A stretch of DNA of 64,000 nt from Pseudomonadota bacterium (GCA_023423895.1 JAFAER010000024.1:124001-188000), one strand, 5' to 3'. Positions 17,592-28,470 are shown, counted from the first letter of the stretch. Made by a program: numbers and translations. Notes: generated by a model from the letters alone, not told the origin.

Positions 17592-18301
17592 ACCGGCACC
17601 GCGGCGCCGCTCACGTCCCGCGCGTCGTCGGAGAGCAGGAACGCGATCACGCTGGCCGCCGACGGGAGCGAGACCCATCGCGAGAAGTCCGCGTCGGGCA
17701 TGCCGGCGCGGTTCGCCGGTGTATCCATCGTGCTCGGGAGGACGGCGTTCACGCGCACGCCATGCTCGAGGACCTCCTGCGCGACGGCCTGGGCCATCGT
17801 CACGACGGCGGCCTTCGAGGCGGCGTACACCGCCGAGCCCGTGCTCGTCCACGGGCGCTCGACCGCGCGCGAGCCGACGACGACGATGCTGCCGCTCTTC
17901 GCGTCCACCATCGCGGGAAGGAGTGCCCGCAGCGCCTGGTAGGCCGTATCGACGTTCGTGCGCATCAGCAGGTCGTAGCTCGCGTCGTCCTTCGCCTCGT
18001 GCAGCGGCGCCCCGCCGGCCCATGTCCCTGCCACCAGGGCGGCGTGCGTCGGCGCTCCACCGAGCGCGGCCTTCGTCTCGGCGAGCGCCTTCGACCACGA
18101 CTCGGCGGTGGCGAAGTCGCTCGCGTGCGCATGAGCATTCTCACGGCCGAGCTCGTTCACGAGCGCTTCGAGGCGGTCCGTCGACCGCTCCCGGTCGAAG
18201 AGCGCGACCTTGTAACCCTTGCCGACGAGCGTGGTCGCGAGTGCGCTTCCGAGGGCGCCGGCTCCGCCCGTGATCGCAGCGATTCGGTTGTTCATCGGCA
18301 C
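17576..18301 (-). CDS. Short-chain dehydrogenase/reductase (SDR)
   Basis: 241 aa. The Rossmann dinucleotide motif T-G-G-A-G-A-L-G is near the N-terminus, with the catalytic Ser in IVVVGSRA and the catalytic Tyr-Lys in Y-A-A-S-K. The C-terminus (LLSDDARDVSGAAVPVYG) is classical SDR, which uses NAD(P)(H) for carbonyl/alcohol interconversion. The active-site loop NVAGT normally seen is A-L-V-A-G-T-W-A here. A second ATG two codons in is also possible. The gene ends inside the 3' end of the convergent hydrolase gene and lies 5 bp downstream of the EEP-family gene, likely one transcript. Confidence 0.9.
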   Translation of the reverse strand: MPMNNRIAAITGGAGALGSALATTLVGKGYKVALFDRERSTDRLEALVNELGRENAHAHASDFATAESWSKALAETKAALGGAPTHAALVAGTWAGGAPLHEAKDDASYDLLMRTNVDTAYQALRALLPAMVDAKSGSIVVVGSRAVERPWTSTGSAVYAASKAAVVTMAQAVAQEVLEHGVRVNAVLPSTMDTPANRAGMPDADFSRWVSLPSAASVIAFLLSDDARDVSGAAVPVYGRS

Positions 18302-18306
18302 GCACC

Positions 18307-19236
18307 TTACGTCAGCGTGAACGTGCCGACGATGGGGACGTGATCCGAGAGCCCCCGGAAGATGCCGTTCTTCTGTCCGAACTTGTGCGTGCCGTCGAAA
18401 TGAAGCCAGCGAAGCGAGCTGTCACTGAAGACGTGGTCGAGATGCATCCGCATGTTCATGAAGCCGGCCGTCGGCCACCTCACGAGCGCCTCTTCGTCCC
18501 ACTCGTGGTACGCGGCGAACGGATCGGAGCAGCCGGCCTGGCGGAGCAGGCGGTACACCGGCGAGCCCGGAAGAGCATTGAAGTCGCCCACGAGCACCCA
18601 GCGGTCGCTTCGCTTCTCTTGCTGGATGAAACGCACGACGTTCTTCGCTTCCTCGAGCTGGTTGGGGCCCCACCCCATCCGTCGCGGCTCGAGCCAGAAC
18701 TCGCGCGAGAAGGTCGTCGGCAGTGACAGGTGCGTGTTGAAGATGTCGAGGTCCACGCCGGAGCGGTGGACCACGCGCAGATGCGCGCAGATGCGCGTTT
18801 GCTTCAGACGTTTCACCGGGTGGATGCGGCGGTACGTGATGTCGTGCGGCTGGCCCGCATTGTGATGCGAGACCTGGAAGTCGCGCTTCGCGATGACGGC
18901 GAGGCCGGTGGTGTAGAGCGGGGTCAGGCTGAACTTGTAGGCGTGCGCCGGGAAGTAGTAGGCCTCGTACGTGTCGCGCTTGCCGGCGCGATGCAGCGCC
19001 TCGTGGAGCATCCGCATGACGCGATCGAGCTGCGTCTCGCCGTTGAGCGCCGGGTGGACGAGATTCGAGCGCAGCGACGCCGTTTCGACCTCTTGCAGAC
19101 AGATGACGTCCGCGAGCGGGTCGAGCGCGGCGAGCGCGTCTGCGATCCGCTGCATCGACGTCGCCGTGCTCGCGAGACCGCGCGTTCCGTGACCGAAGTA
19201 CCGAACGTTGTATGTGACGAGCCGGACCGGGTGCAT
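18307..19236 (-). CDS. Endonuclease/exonuclease/phosphatase (EEP) superfamily hydrolase
   Basis: 309 aa from the ATG at 19236 (MHPVRLVTYNVRYFG), where family homology begins. A longer start at 19326 would add 30 residues without family character. EEP metal and catalytic motifs are all present: N in VTYNVRYF, E in VICLQEVET, H in FNTHLSLP, D and N in VGDFNALPGS and the terminal H in GLSDHVPIVG. The superfamily includes DNases, sphingomyelinases and inositol phosphatases; the substrate cannot be told from sequence. No signal peptide is visible with the chosen start. The SDR gene follows at 5 bp. Confidence 0.88.
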   Translation of the reverse strand: MHPVRLVTYNVRYFGHGTRGLASTATSMQRIADALAALDPLADVICLQEVETASLRSNLVHPALNGETQLDRVMRMLHEALHRAGKRDTYEAYYFPAHAYKFSLTPLYTTGLAVIAKRDFQVSHHNAGQPHDITYRRIHPVKRLKQTRICAHLRVVHRSGVDLDIFNTHLSLPTTFSREFWLEPRRMGWGPNQLEEAKNVVRFIQQEKRSDRWVLVGDFNALPGSPVYRLLRQAGCSDPFAAYHEWDEEALVRWPTAGFMNMRMHLDHVFSDSSLRWLHFDGTHKFGQKNGIFRGLSDHVPIVGTFTLT

Positions 19237-19400
19237 CCGCGACAATTGTAGCTCGGTCGAGCGTCCTCGCCCGTCTTCGCCCGCGCCCTCGGTGCTCGGT
19301 CCGCGCGCCGCAGACATACTCGACACACTGAGGAAGCAATCCCCAGCGTCGAGGGACGCGGACCGGGACGTCTGGTGGAGGACTGGGTTAGACTGGCGCG

Positions 19401-20975
<1,575 letters not shown>

Positions 20976-21001
20976 CGCGCGGAGCGGCTCGCTCCTGTCG
21001 A

Positions 21002-22084
21002 ATGAAGACCGGGATCGCGTACACACGTCGGTGGATTGCGGCAGTCGTCTCTGGCGCGCTCATGTGCGTCGTGTCGCCCGCGCAGGCGGAGCCTCCGCCC
21101 GGGCCTCCGCCCGCCGCCGCCGCTACACCCCCTAGACGCGAGCCGACGGCCGGTGATCTCGCCACGGCGCGCACCGCCCTGCGGGAGGGACTGGTGCTCC
21201 GCGACAAGGGCGAGCTGCAGGAGGCGCTCGCGCGGCTCGCGAGCGCGTACGACCTCGTGCCGACCCCCGTGACCGGCTTCGAGCTCGGCAAGACGCACAT
21301 GATGCTGGGGCACGTGCTGCAGGCGCACGAGCTGTTCAAGAAGGTCGTCCGGATGGCTCCGTCGATGGAGGAGTCGACCCGATCGCAGACGTCGCGCGAC
21401 GAAGCGGCTCGTCTCGCCCAGGAGCTCGAGCCGCGGATCCCCTCCCTCCGGCTCAAGCTCACGCTCCCGAAGGACGCGACCGCGGTCGTGAAGGTCGACG
21501 ACGAGGAGATCTCGATGACGGGGCAGGAGACGCTCCGCGCGGTCGACCCGGGCCCCCACGAGGTCACCGCGAAGGCGGGCGACGGACCCGAGGAGAAGGT
21601 CCATGTCGATGTCGCCGAGAGCGAGACGAAGGACGTCGCGCTCGCTCCGACGTGGGTGCCACCGAAGACGCCGCCGCCGGGTCGAGCGCGTGAGGTCATC
21701 TATGTACGGCAGACGAATCCGCTCGCGTTCGTCGGCTTCGGCGTCGCTGCCGCCGCGCTCGTCGTGACGACGGTCTCGGCGTTCGTCTACATCGACGCGC
21801 GCGACGACGCGAAGGACAAGTGCGGCGTCAACTTCTGCCCGCCCGCGAACCGGAACAACAACATCATCACGAACAACGCAGTGATCGACGCCGACTTCCA
21901 GGGCGAGAACGCGCGTTATCAGGTCGCTGGCGTGCTGACGCTGGCTGCCGGGTTCACGACGCTCGTCTTCGCCGGGCTCGGGATCTTCGGCGCGGCGCGA
22001 CCGGTGAAAGAGCGCGTCACGACGACGGCGACGGTCCAGCCGAACGTCGGGCTCGGCCGCTTCGGCCTCACGGGGACCTTCTAG
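21002..22084 (+). CDS. Secreted TPR/PEGA-like protein with two C-terminal transmembrane segments
   Basis: 360 aa. Signal peptide 1-29 (VVSPAQA), then a Pro-rich linker and a TPR-like region about 50-125 (ALREGLVLRDKGELQEALARL). A PEGA-like beta domain follows about 145-205 (LRAVDPGPHEVTAKAGDG). Two hydrophobic segments (about 240-263 and 307-330) are separated by a loop with two cysteines (KCGVNFC) and many Asn. The layout is the same as the protein at 1478-2527. It lies 26 bp after the kinase gene and abuts the following lipoprotein gene with no gap. Probably an envelope component working with the kinase; no catalytic residues seen. Confidence 0.85.
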   Translation: MKTGIAYTRRWIAAVVSGALMCVVSPAQAEPPPGPPPAAAATPPRREPTAGDLATARTALREGLVLRDKGELQEALARLASAYDLVPTPVTGFELGKTHMMLGHVLQAHELFKKVVRMAPSMEESTRSQTSRDEAARLAQELEPRIPSLRLKLTLPKDATAVVKVDDEEISMTGQETLRAVDPGPHEVTAKAGDGPEEKVHVDVAESETKDVALAPTWVPPKTPPPGRAREVIYVRQTNPLAFVGFGVAAAALVVTTVSAFVYIDARDDAKDKCGVNFCPPANRNNNIITNNAVIDADFQGENARYQVAGVLTLAAGFTTLVFAGLGIFGAARPVKERVTTTATVQPNVGLGRFGLTGTF

Positions 22085-23002
22085 ATGAGCGCCGGGCCGG
22101 AGCCGATCGCGGCGCCGCTCGCACGCAGCGGGCTCGCGATCGTGTTCGTGGCGGCTTCGCTCGTCACGGGCGTCGTTTCCATGTTGCCGTCGTGTGGTGG
22201 CCCTCCGTCGAAGACGTGTTTCGCCGATCGCGTGAACGCGCTCGGAGCGGACGGCGATGCCGGACCCGACCGAACGTGCACCACGTGCCTCCAGACGAAG
22301 AACGCGCCGAACGCCTGTTGCGACGCCGTCGGCGCGTGCGACGAAGATCCGGACAAGCAGTGCGTGCCGAGCTTCCAGGCGGCACATCGTTGCGTCCTCG
22401 ATGGCGGAACGACCGAGGAGTCGCGCTGCAAGGGCTTCTTGACGAACGAGCGGAGCCGGACGCTCTACACGTGCATGCGGAACAACTGCGGACCGGAGTG
22501 TGGAGTGCCGAGCTGCGATCTCGACACGGCCGTCATCCTCTTCGCGAACCCCACGTGCGATCGATGTATGGGGGGCGGCTGCTGCGAGAACATCAACGCT
22601 TGTTACAAGGAGCGGCGCTGCAAGCAGATCGTCGAGTGCATCACGAACAACTGTCCTCGAACGCTGGGCCCGGCGATGACGCTGCTCGGTCAGGCGGGAG
22701 CCGAGACGATCGAGCAGGTGCGCCGGGGCGTCTGCGCGGGTGAAGACGTCCCGGGCGGCGTCGGCTCCGCGGCGTGCCTCCAGCGATGCCTCGACGATTT
22801 CGCGCCGAGAGGCGAGCTCGGGACGATCGACGATCAGAACGCGCGTTGCCTCGCGTTCGGCGTCTACGCGTGTGGCGCCAGCGCTGGGTGCGGACCTGCA
22901 TGCATGCGTCCGGACGGCGGCGCCTATTCCGGCAATGGCGACTGGCCGGAGGACGACCCGGACGACGCCGGCGCGGTCTCCGACGCGTCGTCGGATGGCT
23001 GA
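22085..23002 (+). CDS. Cys-rich lipoprotein in kinase operon
   Basis: 305 aa. The ATG follows the previous stop directly. The N-terminal hydrophobic segment (GLAIVFVAASLVTGVVSMLPSC) ends in a plausible lipidation Cys. The mature part has over 25 cysteines with motifs C-x-x-C-L-Q-T-K, C-M-R-N-N-C-G-P-E-C and C-M-G-G-G-C-C. The tail is Asp/Gly/Pro-rich. No known catalytic motif. By position it is the third gene of the kinase / TPR-PEGA-like operon, so it may be the extracellular sensing or surface element of that system. Confidence 0.83.
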   Translation: MSAGPEPIAAPLARSGLAIVFVAASLVTGVVSMLPSCGGPPSKTCFADRVNALGADGDAGPDRTCTTCLQTKNAPNACCDAVGACDEDPDKQCVPSFQAAHRCVLDGGTTEESRCKGFLTNERSRTLYTCMRNNCGPECGVPSCDLDTAVILFANPTCDRCMGGGCCENINACYKERRCKQIVECITNNCPRTLGPAMTLLGQAGAETIEQVRRGVCAGEDVPGGVGSAACLQRCLDDFAPRGELGTIDDQNARCLAFGVYACGASAGCGPACMRPDGGAYSGNGDWPEDDPDDAGAVSDASSDG

Positions 23003-23107
23003 CCAGAATGGTTTCAGCGACGTGCACGGATTGAGACGCGATCGTGCCGACATGGACCGCGTGCGATCCATGTAGGTGGGCGGATTCGTTGTTGTTTGTT
23101 CGGGTGA

Positions 23108-23989
23108 GTGCCGCGCCGCCGTGCTACGTTTCTTGGCGTGAGGGGTGACAGGTCTTCGTCCGGCCGTGCAGCATGCGCGACGCTCGTCGTGCTCGCGAGC
23201 GCGCTGGTCATGACCGTGGCCTGCACCGCTCCGCAGCCGACGCTCTCACGCGAGCCGCGCGACCGCGTGAGCTCGCCGAAGGGGCCGGGGGACGTCCCCG
23301 AGAGCGACGAGCCGACCGAGGTGAAGAAGGTCGACGCAGGCTCGACGAGCGGGACCTGCGAGACCGTTCCGCCGAACAACAAGTGCGGGCTCGATCCTCA
23401 ATGCGGGTGTCTCGAGACCGAGACGTGTGACGTCTCCAATCGCCAGACGGGGGTGACCTCTTGCGTCACCGGAGGCACGGCGACGCTCGGGCGGCCCTGC
23501 GATCAGACCGGCGACTGCATGCCGGGGCTCGCTTGCTTGTATGGTGCATGCAGGCCGTACTGCAAGACGCCGCTCACGAAGTGCAGCGTCGGCGGGACGG
23601 AGCTCTGCGTCACGATGAACGACGCAGAGGACAAGCCCCTGCCGAACCTGAGCTTCTGCACGATCACTTGCGACCCGCGCGAGCCGGCCGGCGTGTGCGG
23701 CGTCAACTCGTGCCACTGGTTCGCCACGCTCTACGCGCCTCACAAGGTGAGCGATTGCAACTTCGCCGGCCCCGTCGGGGAGCTCGAGGCCTGCAACGGC
23801 CATGCGGACTGCAAACCCGGCCTTGCGTGCGTAGAGCACCCGAAACACGGCTTCGAGTGCGAGCGCTGGTGCCGGATCGGCGTGGCCGGCGATTGTGGCA
23901 GCGACCCCGCATTCAAGTGCCGCGACGTCTTCGGCGAGAACGCTCCGGTGATCAACGGGGTCAAAGAAGGCATCTGCCAGGACGACTGA
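23108..23989 (+). CDS. Cys-rich secreted lipoprotein
   Basis: 293 aa from GTG 23108; a GTG at 23138 gives a more compact signal peptide. The hydrophobic stretch TLVVLASALVMTVAC ends in a lipobox. The mature part has modules such as C-D-Q-T-G-D-C-M-P-G-L-A-C and C-N-G-H-A-D-C-K-P-G-L-A-C (a C-x-x-x-x-D-C-x-x-G-L-x-C consensus), common in myxobacterial secreted proteins. It lies 105 bp after the kinase operon and may be transcribed separately. Function unknown. Confidence 0.8.
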   Translation: MPRRRATFLGVRGDRSSSGRAACATLVVLASALVMTVACTAPQPTLSREPRDRVSSPKGPGDVPESDEPTEVKKVDAGSTSGTCETVPPNNKCGLDPQCGCLETETCDVSNRQTGVTSCVTGGTATLGRPCDQTGDCMPGLACLYGACRPYCKTPLTKCSVGGTELCVTMNDAEDKPLPNLSFCTITCDPREPAGVCGVNSCHWFATLYAPHKVSDCNFAGPVGELEACNGHADCKPGLACVEHPKHGFECERWCRIGVAGDCGSDPAFKCRDVFGENAPVINGVKEGICQDD

Positions 23990-23993
23990 GCGT

Positions 23994-24017
23994 CAGCTCT
24001 TCAGCTCTTCAGCTCTT
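23994..24017. repeat. 8-bp tandem repeat, three copies
   Basis: CAGCTCTT repeated three times in the gap between convergent genes, running over the stop codon of the crotonase gene. The 8-bp period would shift the frame, so the crotonase C-terminus may be variable. Confidence 0.75.
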
Positions 24018-24782
24018 CGCTCGCGCGATTTTTTTCTCCATCGCCTCGAGCCCTTCGAGGAACGGCGGGCGCTTCGTGGACCACGCTTGTGCCTCCGTCT
24101 CGTGCGCGAGCGCCTCTTCGTGCGTCGCGGTCACGAGCGATCTCCGCACCGTGTCGACGAGCCTGCGCGTGAACGCCGACTCTTGCCCGTCCATGCGTTG
24201 CGCGATCGCGAGCGCTGCACCCACGAGCTCCTGGTCGTCGTGGACCGAAGCGACGAGCCCGACGTCCTTCGCCTGCTGCGCGTCCCAGACCTCGCCAAAG
24301 GCCGTGGCGAGCATGGCCTGCTGCCGACCGACGGCGCGCGCGAGGAGCCACGCATGACCGCCGCCGGGGTGGAGGCGCAGCTTGGCGAAGCGCGTGTCGA
24401 AGACGGCGCTCCGGCCCGCGAGCCGGATGTCACACGCGAGCGTCAGGTTGAAGCCAGCGCCGACGGCGGGACCGTTGACGGCGGCGATCGTCGGGACCGG
24501 CGAACGCAGGACGCGGAGAAAGCCGTCGTACACGTTTCGGACGACATCGAAATTCTCTTCGGCCGCGGCGCGCAGCACCGAGAGCTCGGCGCCTGCGCAG
24601 AAGGCCGGGCCCGCACCGGTGAGGACGACGGCATTGACGCTGGGATCCGCCTCGATCGCGTCGTACGCGGCGCCGACGGCGTCGACGAGCGCAGCGGAGA
24701 GCACGTTGCGACGCGCGCCCTGGTTCAGCGTGAGAAGGACCGCACTGCCATGGCGTTCGTGGAGGACGAGGTCGTTCGACAT
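24009..24782 (-). CDS. Enoyl-CoA hydratase/isomerase (crotonase) family protein
   Basis: 257 aa. Crotonase landmarks: L-N-Q-G-A-R-R-N-V-L-S, oxyanion-hole segment G-A-G-P-A-F-C-A-G-A-E-L, and N-G-P-A-V-G-A-G-F-N-L-T-L-A-C-D-I-R. The region that normally carries the first hydratase glutamate reads F-A-K-L-R-L-H-P-G-G-G, and the second catalytic Glu is also not evident (by-eye alignment). It may therefore catalyse another crotonase reaction (isomerisation, thioester hydrolysis, decarboxylation) rather than hydration. Monocistronic. Confidence 0.9.
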   Translation of the reverse strand: MSNDLVLHERHGSAVLLTLNQGARRNVLSAALVDAVGAAYDAIEADPSVNAVVLTGAGPAFCAGAELSVLRAAAEENFDVVRNVYDGFLRVLRSPVPTIAAVNGPAVGAGFNLTLACDIRLAGRSAVFDTRFAKLRLHPGGGHAWLLARAVGRQQAMLATAFGEVWDAQQAKDVGLVASVHDDQELVGAALAIAQRMDGQESAFTRRLVDTVRRSLVTATHEEALAHETEAQAWSTKRPPFLEGLEAMEKKIARAKS

Positions 24783-24877
24783 GGCGCCACGATGTCACGA
24801 CTTCTCGCTCGCTTCGAGGGCGCCGCGGGGGGCTCGGCCGCCTGACAATCCGCGTGAGGAGCGGTACGCTCGAGGTC

Positions 24878-26341
24878 ATGCTTGCCCGACGCGCCGTCGC
24901 GCTCTTCGTGCTTCCCGTCCTCGTCCTCGTCGTTCCGCTCGCCGCGTGCGGTGACGATCCCACTTCGGCCGCCGGCCCGGAGGGCGGGGGACCCGACGGC
25001 GGCAACGGCGACGGCGCCGTGGGGCCGGGCGACGACTCCGGACCTTCGAATCTGCCCCAGGCGAAGGGCGATCCGTGTCGAGGCCAGCCGCTGCCCGAGG
25101 ACAAACACTTCGTCGCGTCCGGCCTCTGCGCCCGCCTCGCCTCGACGGGCGTCTCGGGCCTGCGTCAGATCACGTTCACACCGAACGGCGACATGTTCGG
25201 CCAGAGCAGCGGCGGCAAAATCTTCCTCTTCCGCGACGAAGACGAAGACGGCTTCTTCGCGAAGAACGAGATTTACGAGTGGGCCAACACGGGCGGCAAC
25301 GGCAACAACGCCCACGTAGACGTCGCTGGCGGCTACGTCTACGCGGGGGCCGCCGCGGGCGTGAAGCGCTTCGCCTACGACCCGAGCTCCACGAAGGGAG
25401 GACCGGCGGAAGACGTCGTCGTCGGGCAACCGGGCGGCGGCCATCCGAAACACACCGCGCACGTCTTCGACGGCTTCCTCTACGTCACGTCGGGATCCGC
25501 CGGGAACGCGACCCACGAGAGCAACAGCGCGACGGAGTACGACACGAAGCGCTCTCTCATCAAACGTTTCGACCTGTCGAAGCTGGAGCCTGGAAAGCCG
25601 TTCCAGTGGGACGAGGGCGAGCCGTTCACGGTCGGTCTACGCAACGCAAACGGCTTCGCGCGCAACGAGACGACGGGGAAGATCTACGCCGTCGTCAACG
25701 GGCTCGACCACCAGAGCTACGCCGGGAACGACGTGCACCTCGACAACCCTGGCGAGCAGGTCGTCGAGATCGCGGCCGGCAAGAAGTACGGCTACCCGTT
25801 CTGCTTCACGAGCCAGCGCATCGTCCACCAGGGCGCTGTGATCGCCCCCGGGACGCAGCTCTGGAACGTCACCTACCAAGACAACGCGAACGGCGACGCG
25901 TGGTGCGCGACGAACTCGGAGAGGCCGACGACGTTCGTGCAGGCGCACTCGGCGCCCCTCGACCTCGTCTTCTTCGACAAGCAGGCCAAGGGGGCGCTTC
26001 CCGAAAAATGGCGCGGAGGCGCGTTCATCGCCTTCCACGGCTCGTGGAACCGCGAGGGACAGCAAACGGGGTACAAGGTCGTGTGGCAGCCGTTCAACGC
26101 GGACGGGACGGCGCCGCTCCCGACGTCGACGAACGACACGACGACGTTCCCGTACGAGGTCGTGTTCGGCGGCGGCTCGGTCACCGGTGGTCCTCAGGAC
26201 AAGGCGTGGTCGTGGTCGAGCGACTCCGCCGGCGAGGAGGTCCGCCCTGCCGGTGTCGCCATCTCGCCGATCGACGGCGCCCTCTACATCGCGAGCGACA
26301 CGGGCGGCTACGTCTACCGCGTGGGGATCGAGCAGAAGTAG
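24878..26341 (+). CDS. PQQ-type glucose/sorbosone dehydrogenase-like lipoprotein (beta-propeller)
   Basis: 487 aa from the ATG at 24878, preceded by GAGG; a GTG at 24854 only lengthens the n-region. The lipobox is PLAAC, followed by a Gly/Asp linker. The body has six-bladed propeller features of the GSDH/L-sorbosone dehydrogenase family: TGVSGLRQITFTPNGDMF, G-L-R-N-A-N-G-F-A, N-P-G-E-Q-V-V-E-I, K-Y-G-Y-P-F-C-F, H-S-A-P-L-D-L-V-F and a terminal SPIDGALYIASDTGGYVYR. The family oxidises aldoses with bound PQQ in the periplasm. No pqq genes are in the window, so cofactor and substrate are inferred only from the family. Confidence 0.88.
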   Translation: MLARRAVALFVLPVLVLVVPLAACGDDPTSAAGPEGGGPDGGNGDGAVGPGDDSGPSNLPQAKGDPCRGQPLPEDKHFVASGLCARLASTGVSGLRQITFTPNGDMFGQSSGGKIFLFRDEDEDGFFAKNEIYEWANTGGNGNNAHVDVAGGYVYAGAAAGVKRFAYDPSSTKGGPAEDVVVGQPGGGHPKHTAHVFDGFLYVTSGSAGNATHESNSATEYDTKRSLIKRFDLSKLEPGKPFQWDEGEPFTVGLRNANGFARNETTGKIYAVVNGLDHQSYAGNDVHLDNPGEQVVEIAAGKKYGYPFCFTSQRIVHQGAVIAPGTQLWNVTYQDNANGDAWCATNSERPTTFVQAHSAPLDLVFFDKQAKGALPEKWRGGAFIAFHGSWNREGQQTGYKVVWQPFNADGTAPLPTSTNDTTTFPYEVVFGGGSVTGGPQDKAWSWSSDSAGEEVRPAGVAISPIDGALYIASDTGGYVYRVGIEQK

Positions 26342-26462
26342 CGCTCGATAGCCGCCAATAGCGGCCCGCGGGCGGCCGGGTGTGAAGCCCAGCCCCAGCT
26401 TGCGAGGGCAGGGGCCGTCGTCACGTGCTGCCCAGCGGGCGTTGTGGTACGCAAAGCTCGTC

Positions 26463-28436
26463 ATGGCCAACCGAATCCCCGCACGGGAGCTCGTCAAACA
26501 GAAGGGACAACTCGACCGCGACGTCGTCGCGGTGAAGGTCGACGGACGCGTCGTCGACCTCCACACGCCGATCCCCGAGGACGCGACGTTCGAGGTCATC
26601 CGTGCGACGGACAAGGAAGGCATCCAGGTCATCCGCCACTCGACGGCGCACGTGATGGCGGATGCCGTCCAGAAGCTGTTCCCCGGCACCAAGGTCACGA
26701 TCGGCCCGGCGATCGAGGACGGCTTCTACTACGACTTCGACAAGCCCGGCGGCGGCTTCAGCGAGGAAGATCTCGCGACGATCGAGAAGACGATGCTCGA
26801 GATCGTCTCGAACGACTCCCCCTTCCGCCGTGAGGTCGTCTCGCGCAACGACGCGCTCGCGCTGTTTCAGAAGATGAACGAGACCTTCAAGGTCGAGATC
26901 ATCAAGTCGATCCCCGAGGACGAAGAGATCAGCCTCTACAAGCACGGGGCGCCCGGCAAGGACGAGTGGGTCGACGTCTGCGAGGGGCCGCACGTCCCGT
27001 CGACGGGCTTTCTGCGCGCCGTGAAGCTCACGAGTGTCGCGGGCGCCTACTGGCGCGGCGACGAGCGCAACCCGATGCTCCAGCGCATCTACGGGACTGC
27101 GTTCCCGACGAAGGAGGCGCTCGAGGAGCACCTCAAGCTGATCGAAGAAGCGAAGCAGCGCGACCACCGCAAGCTCGGCAAAGAGCTCGATCTCTTCTTC
27201 TTCGATCCGGTCGCTCCGGCGATGCCGTTTTTCCTCCCGCGCGGCGCGTACGTCTACAACCGTCTCGTCGACTACCTGCGCAGCCTCTACATCGACTTCG
27301 GTTACGAGGAAGTCATCACGCCGCAGGCGTTCGATCCGAAGCTGTTCCGCACGAGCGGTCACCTCGGCAACTACAACGAGAACATGTACCGCCTCTGGAC
27401 CGAGGACCTGCTCGAGGAGGGGCCCCCGCCTCTTGGCGGGGATGGGAAAGCCGGAGCGGTCGATCCGAAGGTCGGAATCGCGAAGCACCTGCAGGACTCG
27501 AGCTTCGCGCTGAAGCCAATGAATTGCCCGAGCCACTGCGTGATCTTCGGAGCGCGCAAGCGCAGCTACCGCGAGCTGCCGTGGCGCGTGGCGGACTTCG
27601 GACGCCTCCACCGCTACGAGCGTGGCGGCGTCGTCCACGGCCTCTCGCGCGTCCGCTCGTTCTGCCAGGACGACGCGCACATCTTCTGCACGCAGGACCA
27701 GGTCGCGCAGGAGATCGAGCAGTTCTTGAAGATGTTCTACGGCATCTACAAGGCCTTCAACCTCACCAAGATCGACATCCGTCTCGCGACGCGTCCCGAG
27801 AAGCGCATCGGCGCCGACGCGATGTGGGACATGAGCGAGCGCGCGCTGCAGGAAGGCCTCGAGCGCGCGGGCCTGCCGTTCGAGATCTCGAAAGGCGAGG
27901 GCGCGTTCTACGGACCGAAGCTCGAGTTCCACGTGCAGGACGCCCTCAAGCGCTCCTGGCAGCTCGGCACGATGCAATACGACCCGAACCTCCCGGAGCG
28001 ATTCGAGCTCGCGTACACGGGTGAGGACGGCAAGGACCATCGCCCGGTGATGCTCCACCGCGCCGTCTTCGGGACGTTCGAGCGCTTCCTCAGCGTCTAT
28101 CTCGAGCACTGCGGAGGGAACTTCCCGACGTGGCTCGCGCCCACGCAGGCGATGATCCTCACGGTGAGTGACAAGAGCGAAGCCTACGGCCGTCAGGTCC
28201 TCGAGGAGCTCCGCTCGAAGGGCATCCGCGCGGAGGGCGACTTCAGCGCCGACAAGCTCGGCGCGAAGATCCGTACAGCGCGCGTGTTCCGCCACCCGTA
28301 CCTGCTCGTCGTCGGTCCCAAGGACGCCGAGGCCGGGACCGTGTCGGTTCGCGCACGCGACGCCGGCGAGCTCGGGGCGATGCCCCGCGCCGACTTCGTG
28401 GCGAAGGTGCTCGAAGAGAGCATCCCGCCTCGGTGA
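26463..28436 (+). CDS. thrS: Threonyl-tRNA synthetase
   Basis: 657 aa from the ATG at 26463 (MANRIPARELVKQ); upstream in-frame sequence to 26382 is not family-like. Order: TGS domain (1-62), editing/SAD domain with H-S-T-A-H (HxxxH) and VCEGPH, class II core with PMNCPSH (zinc Cys and His), motif 2 region FHRYERGGVVHGLSRVR and motif 3 H-R-A-V-F-G-T-F-E-R-F, then the anticodon-binding domain. Between YNENMYRLW and the PMNCPSH motif there is an insert of about 25 residues (DLLEEGPPPLGGDGKAG) relative to common bacterial enzymes. infC lies 2 kb downstream with unrelated genes between. A stem-loop follows the stop. Confidence 0.98.
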   Translation: MANRIPARELVKQKGQLDRDVVAVKVDGRVVDLHTPIPEDATFEVIRATDKEGIQVIRHSTAHVMADAVQKLFPGTKVTIGPAIEDGFYYDFDKPGGGFSEEDLATIEKTMLEIVSNDSPFRREVVSRNDALALFQKMNETFKVEIIKSIPEDEEISLYKHGAPGKDEWVDVCEGPHVPSTGFLRAVKLTSVAGAYWRGDERNPMLQRIYGTAFPTKEALEEHLKLIEEAKQRDHRKLGKELDLFFFDPVAPAMPFFLPRGAYVYNRLVDYLRSLYIDFGYEEVITPQAFDPKLFRTSGHLGNYNENMYRLWTEDLLEEGPPPLGGDGKAGAVDPKVGIAKHLQDSSFALKPMNCPSHCVIFGARKRSYRELPWRVADFGRLHRYERGGVVHGLSRVRSFCQDDAHIFCTQDQVAQEIEQFLKMFYGIYKAFNLTKIDIRLATRPEKRIGADAMWDMSERALQEGLERAGLPFEISKGEGAFYGPKLEFHVQDALKRSWQLGTMQYDPNLPERFELAYTGEDGKDHRPVMLHRAVFGTFERFLSVYLEHCGGNFPTWLAPTQAMILTVSDKSEAYGRQVLEELRSKGIRAEGDFSADKLGAKIRTARVFRHPYLLVVGPKDAEAGTVSVRARDAGELGAMPRADFVAKVLEESIPPR

Positions 28437-28448
28437 GCGTGTGACCAG

Positions 28449-28470
28449 GTCACTCGATGCCTCGAGTGAC
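28449..28470. terminator. Stem-loop after thrS
   Basis: Perfect 9-bp stem GTCACTCGA / TCGAGTGAC with TGCC loop, 12 bp after the thrS stop. No T-run. It probably ends or protects the thrS transcript. Confidence 0.6.

Noticed and set aside
20976..21001. GGAGCG-gct-CGCTCC hairpin between kinase and TPR/PEGA-like gene
   Set aside because: Only 6 bp and within an operon gap of 26 bp; too weak to call a terminator.
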